Assembly: GCA_040880365.1 (NCBI GenBank)
Contig: JBBDIO010000043.1
Coordinates: 1-48,144, forward strand
Direction: 5' to 3'
Length of the DNA: 48,144 nucleotides
Origin: JBBDIO01 sp040880365
GTDB taxonomy: Bacteria > Chloroflexota > Anaerolineae > Caldilineales > Caldilineaceae
A model generated the notes under the pieces. The model was not told the DNA's origin. It saw only the letters and a program-made list of their open reading frames with translations, and searched no databases. Positions 8,093 through 16,778 of the stretch are shown piece by piece; position 1 is the stretch's first letter; each line of letters begins with the position of its first letter. The position numbers and the translations under genes are program-made.

Positions 8093-9805
8093 TTAATCTT
8101 CTTTTTCACCCCAGCCGCCACCGCCGGGCGTTTCAATGCGCAGGCGGTCGCCCGGTCCTAGCCGCACAGTAAACTTGGCGGGCAGCTCTTGCGCATGTCC
8201 ATCGGCGCGGATCAGCGTATTGCGCCCCGGCGCGCCCGGTGCCCCGCCAGCCAACCCCCACGGCGCCACCTCCCGGCGTTCGCTTAGCATGGTGACCGTT
8301 GCGGGCGCGAGCAGTTCATATTCGCGCACAATGCCATCCCCGCCCCGGTGCAGACCTGCGCCGCCGCTAGCGGGGCGCAGGCTATAGCGATGCACGCGAA
8401 ACGGGAAAGCCATCTCCAACGCTTCGACCGGCGTGTTGAGCGTGTTGGTCATGTGTACCTGCACCCCATCCAGCCCGTCGGTGGTTGCGCTGGCGCCCAT
8501 GCCCCCGCCAATCGTCTCGTAATAGGCATAGGGTGTGCCATCGGCGCGCAGCCCGCCAATCGTGAGATTGTTCATCGTGCCCTGGCTGGCGGCGGGCACC
8601 CAATCGGGCAGCGCCAACGCCAGCGCGCCCAATACCACATCGGTAATCCGCTGCGAAGTTTCCACATTGCCCCCCGCCACCGCAGCGGGCGATTGGGCAT
8701 GAACAACGCTGTTTTCGGGCGCGATCACATGCACCGGCACAAAGGCCCCGGCATTCATGGGCGCATCTTCGCCCACCAGACAGCGCACCACGTAATAACA
8801 GGCCGATTGGGTCACCGCCAGCACAGTGTTGAGCGAACCATGCATGACCCCAGCCGTGCCGGCAAAATCAAATGTCACGGCATCGCCCTGGATGCGCGCG
8901 CAAACCCGAATCGGTGTGACCGTCTCGCCCGCGGCCACACTTACCCCCTGGGTCTCGGTCTGGTTGGTTGCCAGCTCCAGCACATCTTCAAAGCAATATT
9001 CGCCGTCGGGCCATTCGGCAATCGCGGCGCGGGTCAGACGTTCGCTATAGTCCAGCAAATGCCCGGCATAGGCCTGCACCTCTGTCATGCCATAGCTTTG
9101 GACTAATTCGCGCAGACGGCGCGCGCCAATCGCAGCTGCGGCGCGTTGCGCGGCCAGATCGCCGCGCCGTTCGTCGGGCGTGCGCACATTGCGCACAATC
9201 AGCCGCAACAAATCTTCGTTCAACTGCCCCGCCCGATAGAGCTTCACCGGCGGAATAATAATGCCTTCCTGATAGATTTCGGTAGAAAGGGGCAACGAGC
9301 CGGGTGTCATGCCGCCCACATCCGCATGGTGGGCGCGGCTGGCAACGAAGAAGTCGGGCGCGACTGGGCATGAGTCGGCAGATGTGTCTGACACTGTGTC
9401 CACCGCCTCATCCCCAGTCGCGTCGCAAAAAACCGGCGAAATCATGGTGATATCGGGCAGGTGATTGCCGCCGTCGAAGGGGTCATTGACAATGACTGTG
9501 TCGCCGGGCTGCCAGTCGGGAAAGCGATCCAGAATGGTGGCGACGCTGGCGGGCATGGCACCCAGATGCGCGGGGATGTGCGCAGCCTGCGCGATCATGC
9601 GTCCCGCGCCGTCGAACACGGCACACGAAAAATCCAGCCGTTCTTTGATATTGGGCGAATAGCCGGTGCGCCGCAGGGTCACGCCCATCTCCTCGGCCAC
9701 GCCTGCAAATCGGTGACGATACACTTCCAGCGTAATCGGATCCGGTGACCCATGTGGCCCCGGTGACGAGCTATTCTGTATGCTCATGCTATGCTGTGCG
9801 CTCAT
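8093..9805 (-). CDS. hyuB: Hydantoinase B / oxoprolinase-type subunit (HyuB)
   Basis: A 570-residue protein. DPITLEVYRHRFAGVAEEMG is the characteristic HyuB opening. It is followed by MIAQAAHIPAHLGAMP, DTVIVNDPFDGGNHLPDITM, and near the C-terminus GGAGLHRGGDGIVREYELL and GDRLRIETPGGGGWGE. All are conserved across the HyuB/5-oxoprolinase C-domain/acetone carboxylase alpha-type family. With HyuA it would catalyse ATP-dependent opening of a cyclic amide (hydantoin, N-methylhydantoin or 5-oxoproline); the substrate cannot be read from sequence. ATG 9805 is chosen because it overlaps the hyuA stop as ATGA, implying translational coupling. The start region is duplicated: 9805-9788 and 9787-9770 are 18-bp copies matching at 15 positions, so the protein begins MSAQHSMSIQNS with two in-frame start candidates. 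Confidence 0.9.
   Translation of the reverse strand: MSAQHSMSIQNSSSPGPHGSPDPITLEVYRHRFAGVAEEMGVTLRRTGYSPNIKERLDFSCAVFDGAGRMIAQAAHIPAHLGAMPASVATILDRFPDWQPGDTVIVNDPFDGGNHLPDITMISPVFCDATGDEAVDTVSDTSADSCPVAPDFFVASRAHHADVGGMTPGSLPLSTEIYQEGIIIPPVKLYRAGQLNEDLLRLIVRNVRTPDERRGDLAAQRAAAAIGARRLRELVQSYGMTEVQAYAGHLLDYSERLTRAAIAEWPDGEYCFEDVLELATNQTETQGVSVAAGETVTPIRVCARIQGDAVTFDFAGTAGVMHGSLNTVLAVTQSACYYVVRCLVGEDAPMNAGAFVPVHVIAPENSVVHAQSPAAVAGGNVETSQRITDVVLGALALALPDWVPAASQGTMNNLTIGGLRADGTPYAYYETIGGGMGASATTDGLDGVQVHMTNTLNTPVEALEMAFPFRVHRYSLRPASGGAGLHRGGDGIVREYELLAPATVTMLSERREVAPWGLAGGAPGAPGRNTLIRADGHAQELPAKFTVRLGPGDRLRIETPGGGGWGEKED
9770..9805 (-). repeat. 18-bp tandem duplication of the hyuB start region
   Basis: ATGAGCGCACAGCATAGC (9805-9788) is followed by ATGAGCATACAGAATAGC (9787-9770); they match at 15 of 18 positions. 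Both copies carry an in-frame ATG. The period is a multiple of three, so the reading frame is kept. Confidence 0.8.
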
Positions 9806-12027
9806 GCGGCATCCCTGGTCTGTTCCTGCGTATTTTCCAGCCACAAATTCAGATAATCATCGACCCGCGCCTGCCAGCCGGGGGTCACCAGCACAGTCGC
9901 ATCATATTGATAGATGAGCGCGGGACCGGCAAAGCGGTGATTGGGTTGCAACTGCGCCCGGTCATAGATGGCCGTGGTCGTGGGTTCGGCGCGATCGAAC
10001 CAGACCGGCTTTTCGCCCAGCCGCGCCGTGCGCAGTTCCGAGGTAGCGGGTGCAGCCTGGGGCAAGCGCGCGTCGGCGCCGGGACCGTGGCCGCGCACCC
10101 GCAGATTCACCACTTCCACAGCTTCGTGGGGCATGGCATAGCCATACCGCTGTTCGTGCGCAGCATGAAACGCAGCCTGCACCGCGTCCAGGCTGGGGGG
10201 CGTCCACTGCTCTGCCGCGGAATCTGCACAGGGGACCGTCAATTCGTAGCTCTGCCCGCGATAGCGCAGATCCAGCGCGGCGTCCAAATGTGGCGCGGGG
10301 ACACCTTCGGCGTGCAGCACGGTTTTCACCTGTTGCGCCAACTGTGTATAGGCCGCGCGCAGCCGCTGTGCATCGGCGCGCAACGCAGAGAGCGGCGCCA
10401 TGATGGTCTGGGAGAGATCATGCACGACATCGGCCACCAACATGCCATAGGCGCTGAGCACGCCGGGCATGGGCGGGATAAAAATGCGCCCAATTCCCAA
10501 CGCTGCGGCCAGATCGCAGGCGTGGAGTGGGCCTGCGCCGCCAAAGGGCAAAAGGGTGAAGCGCCGGGGATCATGCCCGCGCTCCACCGAAACCTGGCGC
10601 AACGCACGCTCCATCGTGGCGTTTGCCACGCGCACCACGCCCAGCGCGGCTTCTGCCGGTGTCAGACCCAGCTCTGCGCCCAATTCGCCCAGCACACGCG
10701 TGGCAGCGTCGGCATCCAGCTGCACTTGGCCGCGCCCGCCCAAAAAGCCGTGAGCATCCAGCCGCCCCAGCACCAGATTGGCATCGGTCACAGTCGCCGC
10801 GGTGCCGCCGCGCCCATAACAGGCAGGCCCCGGCAGCGCGCCCGCGCTATGGGGACCGACGCGCAGCGCGCCGCCGCCATCCACATAGGCAATGCTGCCC
10901 CCGCCCGCGCCCACGGTGTGAATATCAATCATGGGCAGGCGCAAAGGCAGATCGGTGATCACGCCTTCGGCAGTGGTAGGAATCTGCCCCGGACAGAGCG
11001 CAACATCGGTGCTGGTGCCGCCCATATCAAAAGTGATGATGTGGGGCTGGGGCGCGGCGGGTGTTGCAGCGGTTGCGGCCAGGGCCTGGCGCGTCACCGC
11101 GAATGCGCCCACCACGCCGCCCGCCGGCCCGCTCAACACGACGCGCGCAGCCTGGGCCGCGGCCTGTTCCAGCCCAATTGCGCCCCCGTTCGATTGCATG
11201 ATGCGGATGCCACCCACTGCCGGCGGCGCGTGGGAAGTCGTTGACGCTGCATGTGTCTCTGTGCCGGTTTCTGTGCCTGCCTCTGCGCCGGTCGGGGTCG
11301 CCAGGCGGCGCGCCAGCCGTTGCAGATAGCGCGCAACCAGCGGTTGCACATAGGCATTGATCACCGTGGTGGCCGTGCGTTCATATTCCCGATATTCGGG
11401 CAGAATCTCGCTGCTCAACGAAAGCGGCAAATCGGGCAGTCGTCGCCGCAGCTGTGCCGCGGCCTGGATTTCGTGGTCGGGATTGCGAAAGGCAAAGAGC
11501 AAGGCGATGGCGACACTTTCCACGCCGGCAGCTTCCAGTTGAGTCGCCAGGTCATCCAGCGCGGCGGTATCCAGGGGGATGCGGACGCGGCCATCGGCGT
11601 CGATCCGTTCGGGCACATCCATGCGCAGCCCCGCGGCGACCAATGGCGTCGGGCGCGTCTGGCTCAGATCATAGATGTGCGGACGATTCTGGCGACCGAT
11701 AGCGAGCACATCGGCAAAGCCTGCCGTAGCCAGCAGCGCCGTTTTGGCCCCTTTGCGTTCCAGCAAAGCGTTGGTTGCCACGGTCATGCCGTGGACCACC
11801 GTCGCGCCATGCACATCCAGATCTGCCAGCCCCGCGGCAATGGCTTCACTCTGGTCGTGGGGCGTCGTAGGCACTTTGTGCACCCGCAATTCGCCCCCCT
11901 GCAGCACCACAAAATCGGTGAAGGTGCCCCCCACATCTATCCCCACCAGCGTGGGCACAGCGGCAGGATTGGCGTGCGTGGCAGGATTGGCGTGCGTGGA
12001 AGGTGTATTGCTAGCCGTCATTTTCAA
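9802..12027 (-). CDS. hyuA: Hydantoinase A / oxoprolinase-type ATP-binding subunit (HyuA)
   Basis: A 741-residue protein. After about 28 residues of low-complexity N-terminus comes TLVGIDVGGTFTDFVVL, the phosphate-binding loop of the ASKHA fold found in HyuA, 5-oxoprolinase and acetone carboxylase subunits. VVHGMTVATNALLERKGAKT, GFADVLAIGRQNRPHIYDL and TFDMGGTSTDVALC follow in family order, then GAGGGSIAYVDGGGALRVGP and RRFTLLPFGGAGPLHACDLA. It should bind ATP and activate the amide opened by HyuB, in the cytoplasm. The N-terminal extension contains the repeat THANPATHANPA, from an exact 18-bp tandem duplication. The stop overlaps the hyuB start by four bases. The substrate remains open: hydantoins, N-methylhydantoin and 5-oxoproline are all possible. 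Confidence 0.9.
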   Translation of the reverse strand: MKMTASNTPSTHANPATHANPAAVPTLVGIDVGGTFTDFVVLQGGELRVHKVPTTPHDQSEAIAAGLADLDVHGATVVHGMTVATNALLERKGAKTALLATAGFADVLAIGRQNRPHIYDLSQTRPTPLVAAGLRMDVPERIDADGRVRIPLDTAALDDLATQLEAAGVESVAIALLFAFRNPDHEIQAAAQLRRRLPDLPLSLSSEILPEYREYERTATTVINAYVQPLVARYLQRLARRLATPTGAEAGTETGTETHAASTTSHAPPAVGGIRIMQSNGGAIGLEQAAAQAARVVLSGPAGGVVGAFAVTRQALAATAATPAAPQPHIITFDMGGTSTDVALCPGQIPTTAEGVITDLPLRLPMIDIHTVGAGGGSIAYVDGGGALRVGPHSAGALPGPACYGRGGTAATVTDANLVLGRLDAHGFLGGRGQVQLDADAATRVLGELGAELGLTPAEAALGVVRVANATMERALRQVSVERGHDPRRFTLLPFGGAGPLHACDLAAALGIGRIFIPPMPGVLSAYGMLVADVVHDLSQTIMAPLSALRADAQRLRAAYTQLAQQVKTVLHAEGVPAPHLDAALDLRYRGQSYELTVPCADSAAEQWTPPSLDAVQAAFHAAHEQRYGYAMPHEAVEVVNLRVRGHGPGADARLPQAAPATSELRTARLGEKPVWFDRAEPTTTAIYDRAQLQPNHRFAGPALIYQYDATVLVTPGWQARVDDYLNLWLENTQEQTRDAA
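11962..11997 (-). repeat. Exact 18-bp tandem duplication inside hyuA
   Basis: Two adjacent identical copies of GGCAGGATTGGCGTGCGT (plus strand, 11962-11979 and 11980-11997), followed by the first bases of a third. They encode the repeated THANPA units near the HyuA N-terminus. The period is a multiple of three. Confidence 0.9.
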
Positions 12028-12141
12028 TACTCTGTCTGCAATTGGTGCGCGAAATGGCGGATGTGCGCTACCAGTACCGCATAACCGCCACGCGCAAGGG
12101 AACGGGCCACAGGTTTCAAAGTCAGATGTCCCAATTTTGTC

Positions 12142-12170
12142 TTGCCTTGAAGCGCCCCGTTAGATATAAT
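12142..12170 (+). promoter_or_regulatory. Sigma70-type promoter candidate
   Basis: TTGCCT (12142-12147) and a perfect TATAAT (12165-12170) are 17 bp apart. Transcription would begin near 12177 and cross the 28-bp repeats before reaching the gene at 12646. The match is good, but the distance to the gene makes its target uncertain. Confidence 0.5.
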
Positions 12171-12275
12171 TCCTGTAATCTATCGTCTGTCGGGCAACAC
12201 GCAATCGGCATGTAACCGGCGCGCACCTATCGATAGTCTACACATTATCAACAGTTTTGACGACTGCCCCACGGC

Positions 12276-12331
12276 GAGAAACTGGCTGCAGGAAACAGTC
12301 TGTGAGAAACTGCCTGCGAGAAACAGTCTGC
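12276..12331 (+). repeat. Two tandem copies of a 28-bp element
   Basis: Copies at 12276-12303 and 12304-12331 both begin GAGAAACTG and end GAAACAGTCTG plus one base, differing at about four positions. They lie outside any gene. Each unit itself contains two related GAAAC words, so the array also reads as a half-unit repeat. Confidence 0.75.
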
Positions 12332-12577
12332 ACGCAATCTGACCACGCTTTTGGAAATGCACCCGACAGTATCGTGACACTTTATATCCTTGCTCTTGTG
12401 TAGTTGACACTGGGGCAACAGAAAATAAAGCTGGCAGGAGCCACCGATTCTACTTGCCAACGCCGAATATGCCGCGTCGGGCACAGGGCCAGGCCGCAAG
12501 AGGGCAGCGCGGGGCAGGCCAGGCGCATCCATATTGGAAGTGACCGGCGCACAGATCTAACCGCAACTTTCACCGTC

Positions 12578-12601
12578 GCTGTAATCGCCGCTGTAATCGC
12601 A
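12578..12601 (+). repeat. 12-bp tandem duplication upstream of the 595-residue protein gene
   Basis: GCTGTAATCGCC (12578-12589) is followed by GCTGTAATCGCA (12590-12601), with one mismatch at the last base. It ends 44 bp before the start codon at 12646. Confidence 0.7.
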
Positions 12602-12645
12602 GCGTCCCAACGTTCCAAGCAGATATACCGTCAGGCAAATACCCA

Positions 12646-14433
12646 ATGGCAGTGAACCCGTTCAATCCTATTCTGGATCAACCCCAAAACATCGAAGCGC
12701 ATGAGATCGACGCGCACGCCGTCTATCGGCTGGCGAATCATGATCTCTGTTTCGCAGTCGATGCCGAAACGGATCTGCGCGACCTGGTGTTTCCGTGGGC
12801 CGATGAGACCTATGCGCGCCATATTCGCATCCGGGTGAGCGATGTCCACAGCGAAGCCCAGGGCGAAGGTCTGACCCCTATGGTGACCCGCATTTTCAAC
12901 GGCTATCAGGAAGTGATTCTGGGCGATGAAGGGGTCATCATCAGCAAGCGGTTGGCTGTGCCCCTGGGCAGCAACTATGATCGCAGCGTGCTGTGGATGC
13001 TGGATTGTCAGGCCGAAGGCGACCGCCTGTTGCGGCTGGATGTGGAGATCGACTGGGGCGAACCCCTGATCCAGCGCATGGTCGATGGCCTGTTGGTGGC
13101 CCAGCGCAATCCGGGCCGCGCCCAGGGTGTCTATGAACAGCAAAACGCCGATAGCACGCGCGTCTTTGGCAATCCCCAGGGACGACCTTCGGCGCTGGAA
13201 CTGGACGACGCCGCCGGACGCGCCACGCTGACCTATTATGTACTCGTCAATGGCATGGTCGAAGTGCCCTTGCTGCTCACCATTTCCGATGTGGGCGAAC
13301 AAGTGGCCTGGAATGGCTTTCTGGCCTTGCGCGATGCTGAACGCGTCTTTGAACTGAGTGTGGGCGCATGGGACAAACTGGTCCATACGGGACGCCTGTG
13401 GACTGCCGATCCCCAATTGAACCGTGCGCTGCAGGCCGGGCGACTGGCAACGGCACGCCAGATCCAGCGCGTGCGCACGGGGATGATGCCCCGCGGACGC
13501 GCACTCGAACAGATACCCGACCTAATCAAAAGCCTGGATGTGTTCGACTTTGTAGAAAGTCGCAATCTGCTGGCGATGGTGCGGCGCATTGCCGAGCGCG
13601 CCCAGGGCCGTTTGCCTGCCCGCTTGCCCGTCCATCCCAAAGCCGAAATTCCCGATCCGGGATACGCGCTGGTGCAGACCAATCGCATTTATCTGGCTGC
13701 GCTCTGGCAACATCTGCAACGGCGTCCCGATCCCGATTTGTTGGCGCAACACGCCGAAGCCGTGCGCCTCTGTGCCGAAGCCCTGGTCCAGGTGCGCTTT
13801 CCGCCGGGAGATAACGCGAAGCCGACCCCCGGTTCACTCGACGCGACCACGCTGGCGCTGGCCGGTGCGGGGCTGCGCCAGGCCGTGAATCTGGCGACCC
13901 ACCTGCGCGACAGCGCCAACGCCATGCGCTGGGAATCGGAAGCCTGTGAATATGAACGCCTGGCCGAAGAAGTCGGCGCCAGCCGCGTGCGCGAAGATAT
14001 CAACTGGCTGGACGCGTGGCAGGAACAAAGCGGCTGGCAGTTGCACAGCGCACGCCCCTGGCAATTTGCCACGCCGGATCGTGGCGTTGCGCTGGCGGGC
14101 GATGCCGTCTGGCGCGGCTGTGGGTTGCAGTGGCGTCAGGGTCAATTGGCCGTTTATCCCCGGCGCGGCAACGATTGGGCGTGGTGGGCGCTCCTGGATC
14201 TGCCCCTGGCCGATGGCACAATCAGCCTGGTGTGGGATGGCACAACACTGCACAGCACGCGCCCCATCCGCAGCGAACAGACCGTGCACGTCTATGACCA
14301 GATCCGCGCCCGCAACACCGATGAACTGGAGTTCGATCTCTGGTTCGAGATGCGCGGCTTGCAGACAGATGCCGCAGACCAACCCGCCGCGGATCCGGTC
14401 CAGTTTCGTCCCCGCTTCGCTACGCACGAGTGA
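12646..14433 (+). CDS. Unidentified 595-residue protein, possibly six-hairpin-glycosidase-like
   Basis: I do not recognise a named family. The first ~230 residues are rich in beta-strand patterns (VTRIFNGYQEVILGDEGVII, LLRLDVEIDWGEPL, VNGMVEVPLLLTISDVGE), as in the super-beta-sandwich domains that precede alpha/alpha-toroid enzymes. Residues about 245-450 are strongly helical (RTADPQLNRALQAG-type opening, LLAMVRRIAERAQGRL, IYLAALWQHLQRRPD, LAGAGLRQAVNLATHLRD), as expected of such a toroid. The last ~120 residues return to beta-strand with many Trp residues (NDWAWWALLDLP). This order resembles glycan-acting enzymes, but I cannot point to catalytic acids, so the function is left open. There is no signal peptide, so it should be cytoplasmic. 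The ATG at 12646 lacks a clear Shine-Dalgarno sequence. The HDAC-like gene starts 38 bp downstream. Confidence 0.65.
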   Translation: MAVNPFNPILDQPQNIEAHEIDAHAVYRLANHDLCFAVDAETDLRDLVFPWADETYARHIRIRVSDVHSEAQGEGLTPMVTRIFNGYQEVILGDEGVIISKRLAVPLGSNYDRSVLWMLDCQAEGDRLLRLDVEIDWGEPLIQRMVDGLLVAQRNPGRAQGVYEQQNADSTRVFGNPQGRPSALELDDAAGRATLTYYVLVNGMVEVPLLLTISDVGEQVAWNGFLALRDAERVFELSVGAWDKLVHTGRLWTADPQLNRALQAGRLATARQIQRVRTGMMPRGRALEQIPDLIKSLDVFDFVESRNLLAMVRRIAERAQGRLPARLPVHPKAEIPDPGYALVQTNRIYLAALWQHLQRRPDPDLLAQHAEAVRLCAEALVQVRFPPGDNAKPTPGSLDATTLALAGAGLRQAVNLATHLRDSANAMRWESEACEYERLAEEVGASRVREDINWLDAWQEQSGWQLHSARPWQFATPDRGVALAGDAVWRGCGLQWRQGQLAVYPRRGNDWAWWALLDLPLADGTISLVWDGTTLHSTRPIRSEQTVHVYDQIRARNTDELEFDLWFEMRGLQTDAADQPAADPVQFRPRFATHE

Positions 14434-14451
14434 TTGATTTGCTAACTAGAT

Positions 14452-14481
14452 TGTATGACTGACATCACTGTATGACTGACA
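14452..14481 (+). repeat. 17-bp tandem duplication carrying a start codon
   Basis: TGTATGACTGACATCAC (14452-14468) is followed by its first 13 bases again (14469-14481). Each copy contains ATGACTGAC. The upstream ATG (14455) opens a six-codon frame, MTDITV, whose TGA (14473-14475) overlaps the ATG of the HDAC-like gene (14472) as ATGA. Confidence 0.85.
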
Positions 14482-15662
14482 CCTCATCCAATTCAGCGTC
14501 CGATTCAATATCCAGTCCTGTGCCGGGCAAGTTGGCCCGCAACGCGCCGCGCCCCACATCGCGCCACACGGAGCGCGACACGGCACGGCAACGCAACGCG
14601 GCGTCCACGGCCCTGGCCTACGATCCCTTTAATCTGCGCCACACCCAGCGCGGGCATCCCGAAAACGCGCGCCGGCTGGAAGAAACCTGGAAGCTGCTCC
14701 AGATCGACGGCATTGCCAATCAACTGCTGCCGGTCGAGCTGGGTCTCGCACCCGAACGCGCGGTGCTGCGTGTGCACACCCAGGAATACTGGGATCGCCT
14801 GTATATGACCTCCATTCTGGGCGGCGGGCGACTGGATCCCGACACCTATAGCAATGAAGACAGCTTCGAAGCTGCCCAGCGCGCCGCGGGATCCACGCTG
14901 CACACCATAGACGCGGTGCTGACCGCGCAGGTATCCAACGGCTTTGCGCTGGTGCGCCCGCCCGGCCATCATGCCCTGGCAGAAACGGCGATGGGCTTCT
15001 GTCTGCTGGCAAATGTGGCGATTGCAGCGCGCTGGGCACAAGATCAATATGGCGTGGATCGCATCCTGATTGTAGATTTCGATGTCCACCACGGCAACGG
15101 TACCCAGGATATTTTCTATGGAGATCCGTCGGTCCTCTTTTTCAGTATGCACCAATATCCCTACTATCCCGGCTCCGGCGGCGCACAGGAGATTGGCCGC
15201 GACCCGGCCAGCGGCAGCACCATCAATGTGCCCTTTGCCCCCGGCGTGGGCGATCACGGCTATCTGGAAGCCCTGCACAAGGTCTTGATTCCCGCGGCCC
15301 GGCGCTTTCAGCCCGAACTGATTCTGGTTTCGGCGGGCTATGACAGCCATTGGATGGACCCACTCGCCGAAATGCAACTGAGCGTGCGCGGCTATACGCA
15401 GTTGCTGGAAACCCTGCTGGAGCTGGCGGAAGAAGTGTGTGACGGGCGTTTGGTCGCGACGCTGGAAGGCGGCTATCACGCGCAGGTGCTCTCCCATGCC
15501 GTGTTGAGCGCGCTGCGTTTGCTCAGCGGCAGCCGGCGCGGCGTCAGCGATCCCTTTGGCCTTGCGCCGGGGCGCGAACGACCCGTCGCCGGTCTCCTGG
15601 AACAACTGTGCAGCCTGCACCACCTGCCCGAACCGCCCACCTATTCGTTTGGGAGAAGCTGA
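14472..15662 (+). CDS. Histone-deacetylase-family amidohydrolase (acetylpolyamine/acetyl-lysine type)
   Basis: A 396-residue protein. The catalytic core begins after about 45 disordered residues with YDPFNLRHTQRGHPENARRL. The expected HDAC signatures are all present: RPPGHHA (His166-His167, charge relay), DFDVHHGNGTQDIF (zinc ligands by family comparison Asp204 and His206), and AGYDSHWMDPL (third ligand Asp291). LEGGYH near residue 340 supplies the Tyr that polarises the substrate carbonyl. Bacterial members hydrolyse acetylated polyamines, acetyl-lysine or related N-acyl substrates in the cytoplasm. It is followed after 3 bp by a TPR gene, so the two are probably co-transcribed. The start used is ATG 14472, at the second copy of a 17-bp duplication that places a tiny upstream frame in ATGA overlap with it. 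Confidence 0.92.
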   Translation: MTDTSSNSASDSISSPVPGKLARNAPRPTSRHTERDTARQRNAASTALAYDPFNLRHTQRGHPENARRLEETWKLLQIDGIANQLLPVELGLAPERAVLRVHTQEYWDRLYMTSILGGGRLDPDTYSNEDSFEAAQRAAGSTLHTIDAVLTAQVSNGFALVRPPGHHALAETAMGFCLLANVAIAARWAQDQYGVDRILIVDFDVHHGNGTQDIFYGDPSVLFFSMHQYPYYPGSGGAQEIGRDPASGSTINVPFAPGVGDHGYLEALHKVLIPAARRFQPELILVSAGYDSHWMDPLAEMQLSVRGYTQLLETLLELAEEVCDGRLVATLEGGYHAQVLSHAVLSALRLLSGSRRGVSDPFGLAPGRERPVAGLLEQLCSLHHLPEPPTYSFGRS

Positions 15663-15665
15663 TCG

Positions 15666-16694
15666 ATGGGTATGCATCTGCCGGAAGCGTTGGTCGCGAC
15701 CACCCTGCGCGATTGGAGCAGCGCGACCGCCGAAGCAGTGGCGCTGGAAGAATTTGAACTGGCCGCGCAACTGGCCCAGGTGGTGCTGCGCCGTTTGCCC
15801 CGCCATCTGGCGACCTATCAGCGCCTGATTGAGATCACCTGGCAACTGAAACACTGGGACGAAGGCGAAGATTGGGGACGCCGGCTCTTGCAGGCCGATC
15901 CCGCCAATGCCTATGCCTGGCGCTCGCTGGCGCGCGCAGCAGAACAGCGCGACCAGCGCCAACAGGCCCACGCACTCTATCGCCGCGCCTTCGAAGCGCA
16001 CCCCTACGATCCCCATGTGCGCGCGGGCATGAGTCGCACCGATCTGGATGCGGCGCGCAATCCCGAATTGAACCTGGCGGCCCTGGGCGCACTCTACATC
16101 AAAGGCCAACGCTGGGCGCACGCCGCCACCACCTATCGCACGCTGGTGCAGGCCGAACCGCGCCGCAGCGACTTTCAGGCGTTGCTGGCGTTGACGCTCT
16201 GGCAAAGCCGCGCGCCCAAAGAAGCCTATCGCCTGGCGCGTCATCTGAGCCACAGCCACCCCAATCTGCTGCCGGCCTGGGTTGTGCTCAACGCCCTGGG
16301 CAACGAACAGGACCGCGCCCTGGCCCGCAATCCGCTGGAAAGCATGGACCCCGACGGCGAGTATATGGCGGCGCACTATGGTTTGCCGCGCACCGAACAG
16401 GCGGTGCGGCTGGGCGTTAGCGCGCGCGAGGCCCAGCTGCTGGAAGAATTTGTGCACGCAGCAGGCTTCGCCGAAGACAGCGTCGAGGTCATCCAGCCCC
16501 ACAGCAGCCCCGACGACCCTGAAGACGCGGATACGCTCGCCCCCGTGCCAGATGCCGTGCCAGATGCTGTGCCAGATGCCGGGCCAGATGCCACCTCCGC
16601 CCCCTGCGCCCGATTCACCGGCTACCCCGCCTGCACACTGACAAATAGCGCTACGCCCTGCCCAATTTGGGCAATCTCTGGGCACACCCACTAA
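15666..16694 (+). CDS. Tetratricopeptide-repeat protein
   Basis: A 342-residue protein. Helical pairs with TPR spacing fill residues about 20-205, for example ALEEFELAAQLAQVVLRRLP, DEGEDWGRRLLQADPANAYA, AAEQRDQRQQAHALYRRAFE and HPYDP, then WAHAATTYRTLVQAEPRRSD. Such arrays mediate protein-protein contacts; there is no enzymatic motif. From about residue 290 the chain becomes Pro/Asp/Ala-rich, including a VPDA repeat produced by four 12-bp tandem units, and then loses TPR character. It starts 3 bp after the HDAC-like stop, suggesting an operon and a possible partner role, which is inference. Confidence 0.82.
   Translation: MGMHLPEALVATTLRDWSSATAEAVALEEFELAAQLAQVVLRRLPRHLATYQRLIEITWQLKHWDEGEDWGRRLLQADPANAYAWRSLARAAEQRDQRQQAHALYRRAFEAHPYDPHVRAGMSRTDLDAARNPELNLAALGALYIKGQRWAHAATTYRTLVQAEPRRSDFQALLALTLWQSRAPKEAYRLARHLSHSHPNLLPAWVVLNALGNEQDRALARNPLESMDPDGEYMAAHYGLPRTEQAVRLGVSAREAQLLEEFVHAAGFAEDSVEVIQPHSSPDDPEDADTLAPVPDAVPDAVPDAGPDATSAPCARFTGYPACTLTNSATPCPIWAISGHTH
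16545..16592 (+). repeat. Four 12-bp tandem units in the TPR gene
   Basis: GTGCCAGATGCC recurs four times (16545, 16557, 16569, 16581) with single-base changes in copies 2 and 4. It encodes repeated V/G-P-D-A. The period is a multiple of three. Confidence 0.9.
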
Positions 16695-16778
16695 AATGGG
16701 GCCATGCGGTCGTGCATATGCGCGCCGGAAAATCACATGGTTGACTGAATTCACTGAACGCTTAAGGGAGCAATTCGC

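Larger units (their letters stand above)
12028..12645. other. Divergent intergenic region between hyuA and the 595-residue protein gene
   Basis: A 618-bp control region between divergent genes. It holds a consensus-like plus-strand promoter at 12142-12170 that is far (about 470 bp) from the next gene, two copies of a 28-bp element at 12276-12331, and a 12-bp tandem repeat at 12578-12601. Short open frames on both strands show no family motif. A long leader or a small RNA is possible; I see no tRNA and no T-tract terminator. Confidence 0.45.
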
